This document shows positions 18,194 to 26,586 of a stretch of 64,000 nucleotides of DNA, in pieces. Made by a program: the position numbers and the translations under genes. Source of the stretch: Allobosea sp. UNC402CLCol. GTDB taxonomy: Bacteria > Pseudomonadota > Alphaproteobacteria > Rhizobiales > Beijerinckiaceae. The stretch spans positions 620,001 to 684,000 of the forward strand of contig NZ_JQJJ01000010.1 in assembly GCF_000745475.1 (NCBI RefSeq), in the 5' to 3' direction. The notes under the pieces are model-generated. The model made no database searches, was not told where the DNA came from, and saw only the letters and a program-made list of their open reading frames with translations. Within the stretch, counting starts at the first letter, position 1. Each line of letters begins with the position of its first letter.

Positions 18194-19447
18194 ATGCCGA
18201 CCGACAGCGCTCTCGACCTCGTCTTCCGCCAGGCCGTCATCCCCGGCCAGAGCCAGCCGCAGGATATCGGCGTGCGAGCCGGCAGGATCGCAGCCATCGC
18301 ACCACGGATCACGTGCGATGCGCCTGAGGTCGTCGTCGGTGGCCGCGTGGTCATGCCGGGTTTCGTGGAGAGCCATATCCATCTCGACAAGGCATGCCTG
18401 CTTGGTCGCTGCGAGCATAGTCGCGGCGGCCTTGCCGAGGCGATCGCTGCGGTCGCCGCCATGAAGCGCGACTTCACCGAGGCCGACGTCTACGAGCGCG
18501 GCGCGCGCGTGATCGAAAAGGCGATCGCCAAGGGCACGACTCGCATGCGTACCCATGTCGAGGTCGATCCGCGCGTCGGTCTGCGCAGCTTTTCGGCGAT
18601 CAAGGCCTTGAAGGTCGACTATGCCTGGGCGCTGGATCTTTCGATCTGCGTCTTTCCGCAGGAAGGGTTGACCAACGATCCCGGCACCGAGGCGTTGCTC
18701 GTCGCGGCCCTGCGCGGCGGCGCCGACCTGCTCGGCGGCTGCCCCTATACCGATGCCGATCCGACGGCACAGATGGCCAGGCTCTTCGCTCTCGCGCGGG
18801 AGTTCGACGTCGATCTCGACTTTCACCTCGATTTCGACCTCGACCCGAGCTGGATGCATCTCGACGAGATCTGCCGCCAGACAGAGCGGCATGGCTGGGG
18901 CGGTCGCGTCGCGATCGGCCATGTCACCAAGCTTTCAATGGTGGAGCCCGCGACGCTGGCCGCCATCGGCTCTCGTCTCGCCCGGTCCGGCGTCGGCCTC
19001 ACCGTGCTGCCGGCGACCGATCTCTATCTCACCGGCAGAGAGGTGACGCACGCGCGGCCGCGTGGAGTAACGCCGGTGCATCTGCTCATCGAACAGGGCG
19101 TGGTCTGCACGGTCGCGACGAACAACGTCCTGAACCCGTTCACGCCGTTTGGCGATGCCTCGCTGCTGCGTATGGCCAATCTTTACGCCAACGTCGCGCA
19201 ATGCGGGCCGGACCGTTTCCAAACATGCCTCGATCTCGTCACGTCGCTTCCGGCCCGGCTCTTGCGGCTCGGCGACTATGGCATCGCGCCCGGCAATCCC
19301 GCCGACCTGATCATTCTTGATGCCACGACGGCAGTCGAGGCTCTGGCCGAGATCGCGGAGCCCGTCGCGGGCTACAAGCGAGGGCGTCTGAGTTTCGAAC
19401 GGCCGCCCGCGCGATTGAACGGGCCTGAGACAAGACGTGCGCTCTAG
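18194..19447 (+). CDS. Amidohydrolase, cytosine deaminase-like
   Basis: 417 residues from ATG 18194. The alternative GTG at 18146 lies inside the putative promoter and is rejected. The beta-sandwich start (DLVFRQAVIPG) leads to MPGFVESHIHLDKACLL, the HxH motif of CodA-like amidohydrolases; later come THVEVDPRVGL, DFHLDFDLDPSWMHLDE, RVAIGHVTKLS and the C-terminal NPADLIILDA strand. The position that is Asp in E. coli CodA (GHDD) reads TNN here, followed by VLNPFTPFGDASLLRMANL. This may mark a subfamily rather than loss of function. Likely role: hydrolytic deamination or ring opening of an imported N-heterocycle. Confidence 0.82.
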   Translation: MPTDSALDLVFRQAVIPGQSQPQDIGVRAGRIAAIAPRITCDAPEVVVGGRVVMPGFVESHIHLDKACLLGRCEHSRGGLAEAIAAVAAMKRDFTEADVYERGARVIEKAIAKGTTRMRTHVEVDPRVGLRSFSAIKALKVDYAWALDLSICVFPQEGLTNDPGTEALLVAALRGGADLLGGCPYTDADPTAQMARLFALAREFDVDLDFHLDFDLDPSWMHLDEICRQTERHGWGGRVAIGHVTKLSMVEPATLAAIGSRLARSGVGLTVLPATDLYLTGREVTHARPRGVTPVHLLIEQGVVCTVATNNVLNPFTPFGDASLLRMANLYANVAQCGPDRFQTCLDLVTSLPARLLRLGDYGIAPGNPADLIILDATTAVEALAEIAEPVAGYKRGRLSFERPPARLNGPETRRAL

Positions 19448-19681
19448 CCACGATGTCTGATCGGCCCTGCCGACCTCAGCGCGGTCAGCGGCGAATTCCG
19501 GCTCCAGTAAAATCGACGCTTCGGAGGGCTTGATCCGGAGAGAACGCGTCCCAAAATCATGGCAGTCGCCGACAGCGAGAGCGCGCTGGACGCGGCGATC
19601 AACCAAACCGGATCCATGTTGCTTCCAGGAGGATATGGCTATGGCAATGTTGGCACTCGCTCCCCACCAAGGGAGGGCTGC

Positions 19682-19978
19682 ATGAGGACATCCGACGACT
19701 TCGAGAGGCCGGTCGTGATCCTGACCGGACTCGGGCATCCGGCGGCGATCGGCTCTGCAATGGAGGCCTACATGTTCCTGGCCGACTGGCCGGCAAGCCG
19801 ACGCGATGCGGTCCACGGCTTCGCGCTGAAGGCCTGCCTGGCGGCGATCCGCGGCGAGATCGAGCCGGATACGGCGCGCGGCCTGTTCGCGTCATGGGCG
19901 GAAAAGCACGATCTTCTCGCGCCCGACATCGCCGCATTCGCCGGCAGCCGGAGGGAAGGCTCGCGCGGCCGCGCCTGA
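19682..19978 (+). CDS. DUF982 domain-containing small protein
   Basis: 98 residues, no signal peptide or membrane helix. The pattern VILTGLGHPAAIGSAMEAYMFLADWPAS, then A..ACLAAIRGEIEPDTARGLFASWAEKHDLL, matches DUF982, a family of unknown function restricted largely to Rhizobiales. A strong GGGAGG box precedes the ATG by 6 nt; the frame is open upstream to 19559 but that part lacks the family pattern. It sits alone, followed by an inverted repeat at 20037-20072. No function can be assigned. Confidence 0.75.
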   Translation: MRTSDDFERPVVILTGLGHPAAIGSAMEAYMFLADWPASRRDAVHGFALKACLAAIRGEIEPDTARGLFASWAEKHDLLAPDIAAFAGSRREGSRGRA

Positions 19979-20036
19979 CCAGGAGCCCGGCATCGGCCAA
20001 CCGGAGCTTGATCCTCTCGCCCGTCAGAGACGCGGG

Positions 20037-20072
20037 CATTGGGAGCTTGCCTGAAAGCTGACGCTCCCAATG
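20037..20072. repeat. 10-bp perfect inverted repeat (hairpin) between convergent genes
   Basis: Arms CATTGGGAGC (20037-20046) and GCTCCCAATG (20063-20072) with a 16-nt loop. It lies between the DUF982 gene and the convergent LysR gene. There is no T-run on either side, so it is at best an atypical or bidirectional terminator. Confidence 0.6.
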
Positions 20073-20169
20073 AGAGGTCTGATTTCCGGTGCCGACCCAA
20101 GTCGCGCGCTGAGGATGTCCGCTTAGAGATCGCTGTCGACTGTAAGCTTCGCCGGCGATCTGCCGGGCG

Positions 20170-21066
20170 TCAGTCGTCCGCTACGGACAGTCCCGCGAGA
20201 AGCGGAGCGTAGGCGGCGAGCCTGCGGGATACGAATTCGGTGAAGAGCCGCACACGCTTCGTCTTGCGTGTCTCCCCCTGCGTGAGAAGCCAAAGCGTCC
20301 CATGCATGGGCAGGTCGGTGCCCGGCACTCTCACCAAGAGAGGGTCGGCATCTCCGACGAAGCACGGCAGCTTCGTCATCCCGATCCCTTTCTGCACGGC
20401 GGCGATCTGCGTCTCGGCGTCCGGGGTCCTGAACGGAACTTCCGTGGCGTGAACCTCTCCCGCGCGGGCCCAGGCCGGGAGACCCTGATTGTCTATGACG
20501 ATCCACCGGATGGGATCAGGCGCGCCCGCACGCCGCGCGGCCAGCCGTTCACGAGAGATGTAGACGCCGCTGAACAGTTCCGGTCCCATCAGGCCGTGCA
20601 GATTGAGCGGCAGGGTCTTGCGGTCGGTGACGATGCGGATCGCGACGTCGGCCTCTCGGTTGGTCAGATTCGCCACCTCGCCGGTCGACGAGATTTCCAT
20701 CTCGATGTCCGGATGGAGATGCGCGAAGTCGGCGAGATCCGGCATGAGCAGATGTGTGGCGAGGAACGGCGGAAGCGTCACCCGCAACAGCCCGCGCGCG
20801 CTCTGGTCGCGACCGAAGACGCGCGTCTCCAACTGGTGCGACGACGCTTCCATCTGTTCCGCGAGCTCGAGGACCTCCTCGCCCGCCGCCGTCAGGCGGT
20901 AGCCCGAAGGCAGCTTTTCGAACATCTGCGCCCCGAGGCGTTCCTCGAGCTGAGCGATGCGTCGCAGCACGGTCGAGTGATTCACCCGGAGATGCTTGGC
21001 GGCAGCCCGCACCGAGCCTCCGCGGGCGGCGGCAAGAAAGTAGCGAACGTCATCCCAGTCGATCAT
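20170..21066 (-). CDS. LysR family transcriptional regulator
   Basis: 298 residues. The N-terminal winged helix (about 1-60) reads MIDWDDVRYFLAAARGGSVRAAAKHLRVNHSTVLRRIAQLEERLG, the classic LysR helix-turn-helix and linker start. The C-terminal substrate-binding domain follows from about residue 88. ATG 21066 is chosen because LysR proteins begin a few residues before the first helix; the frame is open for another 89 codons upstream. It is divergent from the SDR gene at 21357 across a 290-nt region, the usual LysR arrangement, and probably regulates the SDR and the COG2085 gene. Confidence 0.9.
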   Translation of the reverse strand: MIDWDDVRYFLAAARGGSVRAAAKHLRVNHSTVLRRIAQLEERLGAQMFEKLPSGYRLTAAGEEVLELAEQMEASSHQLETRVFGRDQSARGLLRVTLPPFLATHLLMPDLADFAHLHPDIEMEISSTGEVANLTNREADVAIRIVTDRKTLPLNLHGLMGPELFSGVYISRERLAARRAGAPDPIRWIVIDNQGLPAWARAGEVHATEVPFRTPDAETQIAAVQKGIGMTKLPCFVGDADPLLVRVPGTDLPMHGTLWLLTQGETRKTKRVRLFTEFVSRRLAAYAPLLAGLSVADD

Positions 21067-21356
21067 GGTGCAATCCGGCACCGCGCGGCGCCCCTTCCAA
21101 AGCTCGGATTCAACATATCGACCCGCATCTCGATTGTTGGTGGTCGGGGCGGACATCATAGCCCATGCCGACAGGCGCGTGCCAATTCCGAACGGCGGGC
21201 ACCGATCGTCGCGGCTGGCGTCAGTTGCCCGTCTGGATGAATTTCGCACCACCGATCTGCGCGCTTCCGCACTCAACGCCCGACCCCGGCAGACCCATCT
21301 CGAGGCTCTCGGGGAACTTCCCCGATCAGTCAAAGATGGAGCCTGAAGGAAAAGTC

Positions 21357-22091
21357 ATGGGAAAGCTTGAGGGTAAGGTTGCAGTCATCACGGGTGGATC
21401 GAGCGGCATGGCGCTGGCGAGCGCCAAGCGGTTCGTCGAAGAAGGCGCCTATGTCTTCATCACCGGCCGGAGGCAGGAGGCGCTCGATGAGGCCGTCGGG
21501 CTGATCGGCCGGAATGTGACCGGCGTGCGCGGCGACGCGGCCAATCTCGACGACCTCGACCGCCTGTTCGATACGGTCAAGCGGGAAAAGGGCAGGATCG
21601 ACGTCCTGTATGCGAGCGCCGGCACGGGCGAAGCCGTCCCGCTGGGCGAGATTACCGAGCAGCATTTCGACGCGACCTTCGGCCTGAATGCGCGCGGCAC
21701 GCTGTTCACGGTGCAAAAGGCGTTGCCGCTGTTCAATGATGGCGGATCGATCTTCATGACCGGGTCGGTTGCTTCGTTGAAAGGCTTCCCCGGCTACAGC
21801 GTCTACGCCGCGAGCAAGGCGACATTGCACGCGTTCGCACGCGGGTGGCTCAACGAGCTGAAGGGCAGGAATATCCGGGTGAACGTGCTGCACCCCGGGC
21901 CGATCGCCACACCGATGCAGAGCCAGGTCCTCACCGAGGAGGCGAAGCAGATGTTCGAGTCCCTGATCCCGCGGGGAACGATGGGTCGTCCCGAGGAAAT
22001 CGCGGCGGTCGCGCTGTTTCTGGCGTCAGACGATTCGAGCTTCGTGAATGGGCTGGAGTTGTCCGTCGACGGCGGCTTCTCGGCCATCTGA
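21357..22091 (+). CDS. SDR family oxidoreductase
   Basis: 244 residues, classical short-chain dehydrogenase/reductase. The nucleotide-binding motif is TGGSSGMALAS (about 11-21), a variant of TGxxxGxG with Ala for the last Gly. The catalytic residues are Ser in MTGSVASLKG and Tyr/Lys in YSVYAASKATLH. The C-terminus has the PEEIAAVALFLASDDSSFVNGLELSVDGGF pattern that closes the NAD(P) pocket. ATG 21357 follows AAGGA with 6 nt spacing. Its substrate is unknown; LysR-SDR pairs of this kind often respond to reactive carbonyl or quinone stress, which here is inference. Confidence 0.92.
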   Translation: MGKLEGKVAVITGGSSGMALASAKRFVEEGAYVFITGRRQEALDEAVGLIGRNVTGVRGDAANLDDLDRLFDTVKREKGRIDVLYASAGTGEAVPLGEITEQHFDATFGLNARGTLFTVQKALPLFNDGGSIFMTGSVASLKGFPGYSVYAASKATLHAFARGWLNELKGRNIRVNVLHPGPIATPMQSQVLTEEAKQMFESLIPRGTMGRPEEIAAVALFLASDDSSFVNGLELSVDGGFSAI

Positions 22092-22147
22092 ATTCGCGCC
22101 GGATCGCGGGAAGCGGCCGAGCGGCGGCAACCAGCGCGTCCCTGGTG

Positions 22148-22194
22148 GAACGACTTCCGTGCTGACGGCCGGCCCGGCCGCGCGGAAGTCGTTC
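22148..22194. repeat. 12-bp perfect inverted repeat between SDR and COG2085 genes
   Basis: Arms GAACGACTTCCG (22148-22159) and CGGAAGTCGTTC (22183-22194) enclose a GC-rich loop that itself contains a smaller CGGCC/GGCCG pairing. It sits 57 nt after the SDR stop and about 97 nt before the next gene. No T-run follows, so a role as terminator, attenuator or mRNA stabiliser remains open. Confidence 0.6.
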
Positions 22195-22290
22195 ACAGCC
22201 GGACGCCTACGCGCGGGTCGCCACACTGCGGAACGAAGACCCAGCGCCGTTGAAGGCCGGGGAAACAATACCAACAAGGATCGGAGACGT

Positions 22291-22893
22291 ATGATGAGCT
22301 ATGCGATTGTAGGATTCGGCAGGATAGGCCAGGCCCTCGCCCACGCCTTCGCCCGTAAAAACATCGATGTGACCGTCGCGAGCCGCCGGCCGCCCGAGGC
22401 GTTGGAGCCGCAGGCTCGGGCGATCGGTCCCACGGTCGTTGCCAAGTCGCTGCGGGAGGCACTCGAGGCCGACACGATCCTCTTGGCGGTCCCGTTCGGG
22501 GAGCATCGCGAGGTTGCGAAGGTCCTGCCGAGCTGGGAAGGCAAGACGATCATCGACGCGACGAACGCGTTTCCGGTCCCTGAAGAGCTGGGTGGTCTGC
22601 CGTCCTCCGCCTTTGTCGCGAAGGCGTTCACCGGCGCCCAACTCGTCAAGGGGTTCAATCACCTGGGTGCCGCCACCCTGGCGACCGATCCGGTCGTCGC
22701 GGGCGGCCACCGCGTCGTCTTTCTGTCTGGTGAGGACGAGGACGCGACCGCTCGCGTGGAGGCCCTGGCCAAACAACTCGGCTTCGCACCCGTCAAGTTG
22801 GGAAAGCTCGACGAGGGCGGCGCGCTGGTGCACGCACGCGGCCGCGTTTGGGGGCCGCTGATCTTCCAGGACCTGTTCAAGAAGGAGCCGTAA
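22291..22893 (+). CDS. NADPH-dependent F420 reductase-like dinucleotide-binding protein (COG2085)
   Basis: 200 residues with an N-terminal Rossmann fold: YAIVGFGRIGQALAHAFARKNIDVTVASRRPPE, where GxGxxG and the Ser-Arg-Arg at the end of strand 2 point to NADP(H). Further landmarks are DTILLAVPFGEHREVAKVLPSWEGKTIIDATN and VKGFNHLGAATLATDP. COG2085 proteins resemble the F420:NADP oxidoreductase but occur in organisms without F420, where their acceptor is unknown. Two adjacent ATGs (22291, 22294) follow AAGGATCGGAG. It is separated from the SDR gene by 199 nt that contain a strong hairpin. Confidence 0.85.
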   Translation: MMSYAIVGFGRIGQALAHAFARKNIDVTVASRRPPEALEPQARAIGPTVVAKSLREALEADTILLAVPFGEHREVAKVLPSWEGKTIIDATNAFPVPEELGGLPSSAFVAKAFTGAQLVKGFNHLGAATLATDPVVAGGHRVVFLSGEDEDATARVEALAKQLGFAPVKLGKLDEGGALVHARGRVWGPLIFQDLFKKEP

Positions 22894-23259
22894 TGGACTG
22901 TCTATTGGCAGATCGGGAAGCCATTGGGATGGATCCTGCGACGAAATCCGCTGACCAGAAGCCTGCGCGGCTCTCAGTTCGCCTTCGGTTGAACGTCGAT
23001 ATTGCGCTCGCCGACTTATTGCCGGAGAGCCACTGTCATTGTTCTGTAGCCGGGGACGGCGACCGTCTGGACAGGAAGCCTGCTTATGGTGTGATTGCCT
23101 GAGGCGGGGGATGGAAGAGCGGCGATCCGATGCGACGAATGCAAATTCCAACATCACGCCCAGGACCATGCTCGGTTGGCTGAGATGAGGGACTTGCGCA
23201 TACCCACGGTCGAGGCTCGCCGTCATCGTGTCGTCGGTTCGAGTTGGCGGGTTGTGGGG
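22894..23259. other. Intergenic region without a convincing gene
   Basis: 366 nt between the COG2085 gene and the caspase-Sel1 gene. A 69-codon frame starts on the preceding stop (TAATG at 22891-22895) and ends at 23102, but it has no recognisable domain and no separate ribosome binding site. The promoter of the caspase-Sel1 gene should lie here; no clear -35/-10 pair was identified. Confidence 0.5.
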
Positions 23260-26200
23260 ATGCGTGCCCTTCTGGCCGCGTTCCTGCTCGCCGTCCTGGC
23301 CGGGCCGCTTTTCGCGCAGGCGCCCGAGGGCCGCCGGATCGCGCTCGTGATCGGCGTGTCGGATTATGGCGGGCAGGGTAACCTCACCAATCCGGAACGG
23401 GATGCGCGCGCTACGGCCGAAACGCTCGAACGGCTCGGCTACGACGTCCGCACGCTTATCAATCCGCGCGCAGCGGCGGTGGATGCCGCCATCGACGGGC
23501 TCGATTCCGCAACGCCGATCCAGTCGCTGCTGTTCTTCTTCTCCGGCCATGGCCGGAGGGTCGGCGGCGTTTCCCTTCTCGCGCTGGGCGAGCGGGATCC
23601 GCAGACGCACCGGCAGAAGACGCTCGATCTGGCCGAGCTGAGCACCCGCTTCCAGCGGCTGAAGGCAGGCTCGACGATCTTCGTCCTTGATGCCTGCCGC
23701 ACCGAAACGGAGTTGAAGGACGCTGCCGGCGAGGCCGGGCTCGCGCCGCCGCCGCGTGCGACCGGGACCTTCTTCGCCTATGCTTCGGCTCCCGGAGGCG
23801 AGGCTTTCGACAGGGGCGGCGGGCGCGGGCTCAGCCCCTTCACCTTCGCCTTCATCGATGAACTGCTGATTCCGGGCCAGGATATCGGCGTGATCATGCG
23901 CAAGGTGCGCGAGCGCGTTTCGCGCGCCACCGGCGAGCGGCAGGTTCCGTGGAGTGAGGACGCGCTCACCGGGCCGCTCGTCATCAATGCCGCGCCGGCG
24001 GCGCCACAGCTCTTCGACCTCTACGGAAAGGCGCTGAAGGGCGACGCCTCGGCCGCGCGCGAACTCGGCCTGGCCTATCTGCGCGGTCAGGGCGTGGCCA
24101 TGGATGTCGAGCGCGGCGCGGCACTCCTTCGCAGCGCGGCCGAGGGCAAGGACATCGCCGCGATGCTGGCGCTTGGCGCCTTCGAGGCTTCGCGCGATCA
24201 GAACGCATTGATGCCGGGCGGCCGCGCCCGGGAGTGGTACGGGAAGGCGGCGCAGGCCGGCAGCGCCGAAGGCATGTTCCTGCTGGCGGAGCAGGATGCG
24301 AAGCGCCTGCCGGAAGGCCGCAAGCCGACGGAGGAGACGATAGCGCTCTATCGCCGCGCCATGCAGGCGGGACACCGCGATGCGACAGCCCGTTATCTCA
24401 GCCTGAACCTGCGCTTTCGCTTCGACCGGGCCTTGGACAGGGACGCCACGATCGCGGCTTTGCGCGAGAACGCCGCAGCCGAGAACCTTGCCTCCATGGT
24501 GGAACTCGGCCGTCTCTACGCGACACCCGACCGGGCTGAGACGGACTATCGCGAGGCCGATTTCTGGCTGGAGCGCGCCGCCATGCGCGGCTCCGCCGAG
24601 GCGCTGCTCGAACAGGCCAAGCTGTTCGGCCTTGGGCGCGGTCGGCTGGCCGATCCGGTGCGGGCGCATGCGCTGACGAAGCAGGCGGCGGAGCGCGGCG
24701 ATGGCCTGGCGATGCTCATGCTCGGCCGGCAATACCAGCAAGGGCAGGGCGTCGCTCCCGACCCGGCCGAAGCCGTGTCCTGGTTCCGCAAGGCTGTGGC
24801 GGCGGGAACGGCCGAGGCCTTCGCCGATCTCGGCCATGCCTTCGAAGCCGGGCTCGGCACCGATCAGAATCTCGCCGAGGCCGTGGCGCAATACCGACGC
24901 GGGGCTGCGCTGAACGATGCCGTCAGCACGCGCTACCTCGCCGTGATGTATGAGCAGGGCCTTGGCGTGCGCCGCAACATGGACCGGGCGATCGCTTACT
25001 ACATGCGCGCGGCGGAGCTGGGGGACGGCCGGGCTCAGGCCTCGCTGGCGGTGCTCGTCAACAACGGCATGCTGACGAGCACGCCCGACCCGACGCTGGG
25101 CGCGGCCGCCCTCGAAAAAGTGGTCGGGCGGACCCGCGACGCGTCCTATACCTTCCGGCTCGCCCAGATGACCGAGAAGGGCGTGGGCCGCCCCGCCGAT
25201 CCGGCCAAGGCCGCCGAGCTCTACAAGCAGGCTGCCGATCTCGGCAGCGTGGCGGCGCTTTCGGAGCTCGCGAGCCTCTACAGGCTGGGCCGCGGCGTGC
25301 CGAGGGATCCCGCGCAGGCCCAGGAGCTCTGGCAGAGGGCCGCGAGCGCGGGCGATCAGCCGGCCTACTACAATCTGGCGGTCCTCTATGGGGAGCGTAG
25401 CACCAACCCGGAGGATCAGGCGGAAGCCGGGCGTTGGGCGCGGCGCGGCGCCGAAGCAGGAGGCAGCGAGGCGATGACCTTGCATGCCCGCAACCTCTAT
25501 TTCGGCGAGCACGGGCAGACTCGCGATACGGACGGCGCATTCGGCTGGCTGGAGCGCGCCTTGGCTGAGGGCAATGGCTGGGCGGCGGGCACCCTTCTGG
25601 CGATCATCACCGACGGCAAGATCGGCGCGCCCCAGCCCGATCGGGACCGGGCGCTGTTGCTGCTGGTGCAAGCGGCCAACCGCCAGGGCAATACGGTCGC
25701 GGCCGAGGCGCTGCGCATGGTCTGGCGCGAACGCGAGGGCGTCGACATGCAGACGGCGACCGAACAGGCGCTGGTCCAGCGACTCGACGGACCGCAGCGG
25801 GGCATGGCCGCGCTTCTGCTCGGCCTCGGCTATCGTGAAGGCCGCTTCGGCGGACGGCCCGACGGCCCGAAGGCGGCCAGGTACTTCGACATGGCGATCG
25901 CAGCCGGCGAGGTCGAAGCCTATCGCCATCTCGGCGATCTCCATGCCGACCGGATGCTGCCGGATGCTTCGCCGCGGGAGGCTTTCCGCAACTACCAGGC
26001 CGGCGCCGAGCGCGGCGAGCCGGGCGCCATGAACAATCTCGGCGTCGCTTACCGCCACGGTCTCGGCGTCACCCGGAATTTCGAGCTGGCTTTCGAGAAT
26101 TTCAAGGCTGCTGCCGAGCGCGGGCATGTCCCTGCCATGCACAATCTGGCCGTCGCCTATCAGCGCGGGTTCGGCGTCTCGCCGTCACCCGAGCAGGCGG

Positions 26201-26559
26201 AGCTCTGGTACGAGCGGGCGATCGCGAAGGGGGATCTCGGCTCCCGGCTCGGGCTCGTCACGGTGCTGCTCAACACCGAGAAGGAGGAGGATCGCGACTA
26301 TGCGCGCGCCCTCTTCAACCTTGCGGAGCTCGGACGCCATGGCGTGCCGGCAGCGGCGACCTCCCTTAGCGAGATCGTCCGCAACGGGACGCTGCCGCGT
26401 GGCGTGCGCGAGCGGGCGGTGAAGATCCTGTCGCAGCTTCAGGAGACCCGTCCCCGGGGCGGGGCGCCTGAGGCGCTGAAGGCGCTCGCCGCCGCGGGGA
26501 TCGTCGCGCGCTCCGGCGAAAGCTACGAGCTGGTGCAGCCGAAATCGGCCCGGCGATGA
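23260..26559 (+). CDS. Exported caspase-like (peptidase C14) protein with about twenty Sel1 repeats
   Basis: 1099 residues. A signal peptide (MRALLAAFLLAVLAGPLFAQ) is followed by a caspase fold from about 22 to 245: RRIALVIGVSDYG, the catalytic His97 in FFFSGHGRR and catalytic Cys146 in FVLDACRTE, so the dyad is complete. From about 250 to 1060 the chain is a long array of Sel1-like repeats (for example ARELGLAYLRGQGVAMD, AMNNLGVAYRHGLGVTR), an alpha-solenoid used for protein binding. ATG 23260 is chosen for the signal peptide; the frame is open 55 codons upstream without an export signal. It probably acts as a periplasmic protease or scaffold. It is convergent with the S41-like gene, 27 nt apart. 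Confidence 0.9.
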   Translation: MRALLAAFLLAVLAGPLFAQAPEGRRIALVIGVSDYGGQGNLTNPERDARATAETLERLGYDVRTLINPRAAAVDAAIDGLDSATPIQSLLFFFSGHGRRVGGVSLLALGERDPQTHRQKTLDLAELSTRFQRLKAGSTIFVLDACRTETELKDAAGEAGLAPPPRATGTFFAYASAPGGEAFDRGGGRGLSPFTFAFIDELLIPGQDIGVIMRKVRERVSRATGERQVPWSEDALTGPLVINAAPAAPQLFDLYGKALKGDASAARELGLAYLRGQGVAMDVERGAALLRSAAEGKDIAAMLALGAFEASRDQNALMPGGRAREWYGKAAQAGSAEGMFLLAEQDAKRLPEGRKPTEETIALYRRAMQAGHRDATARYLSLNLRFRFDRALDRDATIAALRENAAAENLASMVELGRLYATPDRAETDYREADFWLERAAMRGSAEALLEQAKLFGLGRGRLADPVRAHALTKQAAERGDGLAMLMLGRQYQQGQGVAPDPAEAVSWFRKAVAAGTAEAFADLGHAFEAGLGTDQNLAEAVAQYRRGAALNDAVSTRYLAVMYEQGLGVRRNMDRAIAYYMRAAELGDGRAQASLAVLVNNGMLTSTPDPTLGAAALEKVVGRTRDASYTFRLAQMTEKGVGRPADPAKAAELYKQAADLGSVAALSELASLYRLGRGVPRDPAQAQELWQRAASAGDQPAYYNLAVLYGERSTNPEDQAEAGRWARRGAEAGGSEAMTLHARNLYFGEHGQTRDTDGAFGWLERALAEGNGWAAGTLLAIITDGKIGAPQPDRDRALLLLVQAANRQGNTVAAEALRMVWREREGVDMQTATEQALVQRLDGPQRGMAALLLGLGYREGRFGGRPDGPKAARYFDMAIAAGEVEAYRHLGDLHADRMLPDASPREAFRNYQAGAERGEPGAMNNLGVAYRHGLGVTRNFELAFENFKAAAERGHVPAMHNLAVAYQRGFGVSPSPEQAELWYERAIAKGDLGSRLGLVTVLLNTEKEEDRDYARALFNLAELGRHGVPAAATSLSEIVRNGTLPRGVRERAVKILSQLQETRPRGGAPEALKALAAAGIVARSGESYELVQPKSARR

Positions 26560-26586
26560 CCGCGACCGGAGCCGCCGGCGCGCATC

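Noticed and set aside
22893..23102. Possible 69-residue gene starting on the COG2085 stop codon
   Set aside because: No domain, no separate ribosome binding site, and Cys/His content without pattern. Could be real but not supported.
22207..26142. 1311-codon open frame on the minus strand
   Set aside because: Antisense to the COG2085 and caspase-Sel1 genes; Ala/Arg/Gly-rich composition without motifs. The plus strand shows clear signal peptide, caspase and Sel1 patterns.
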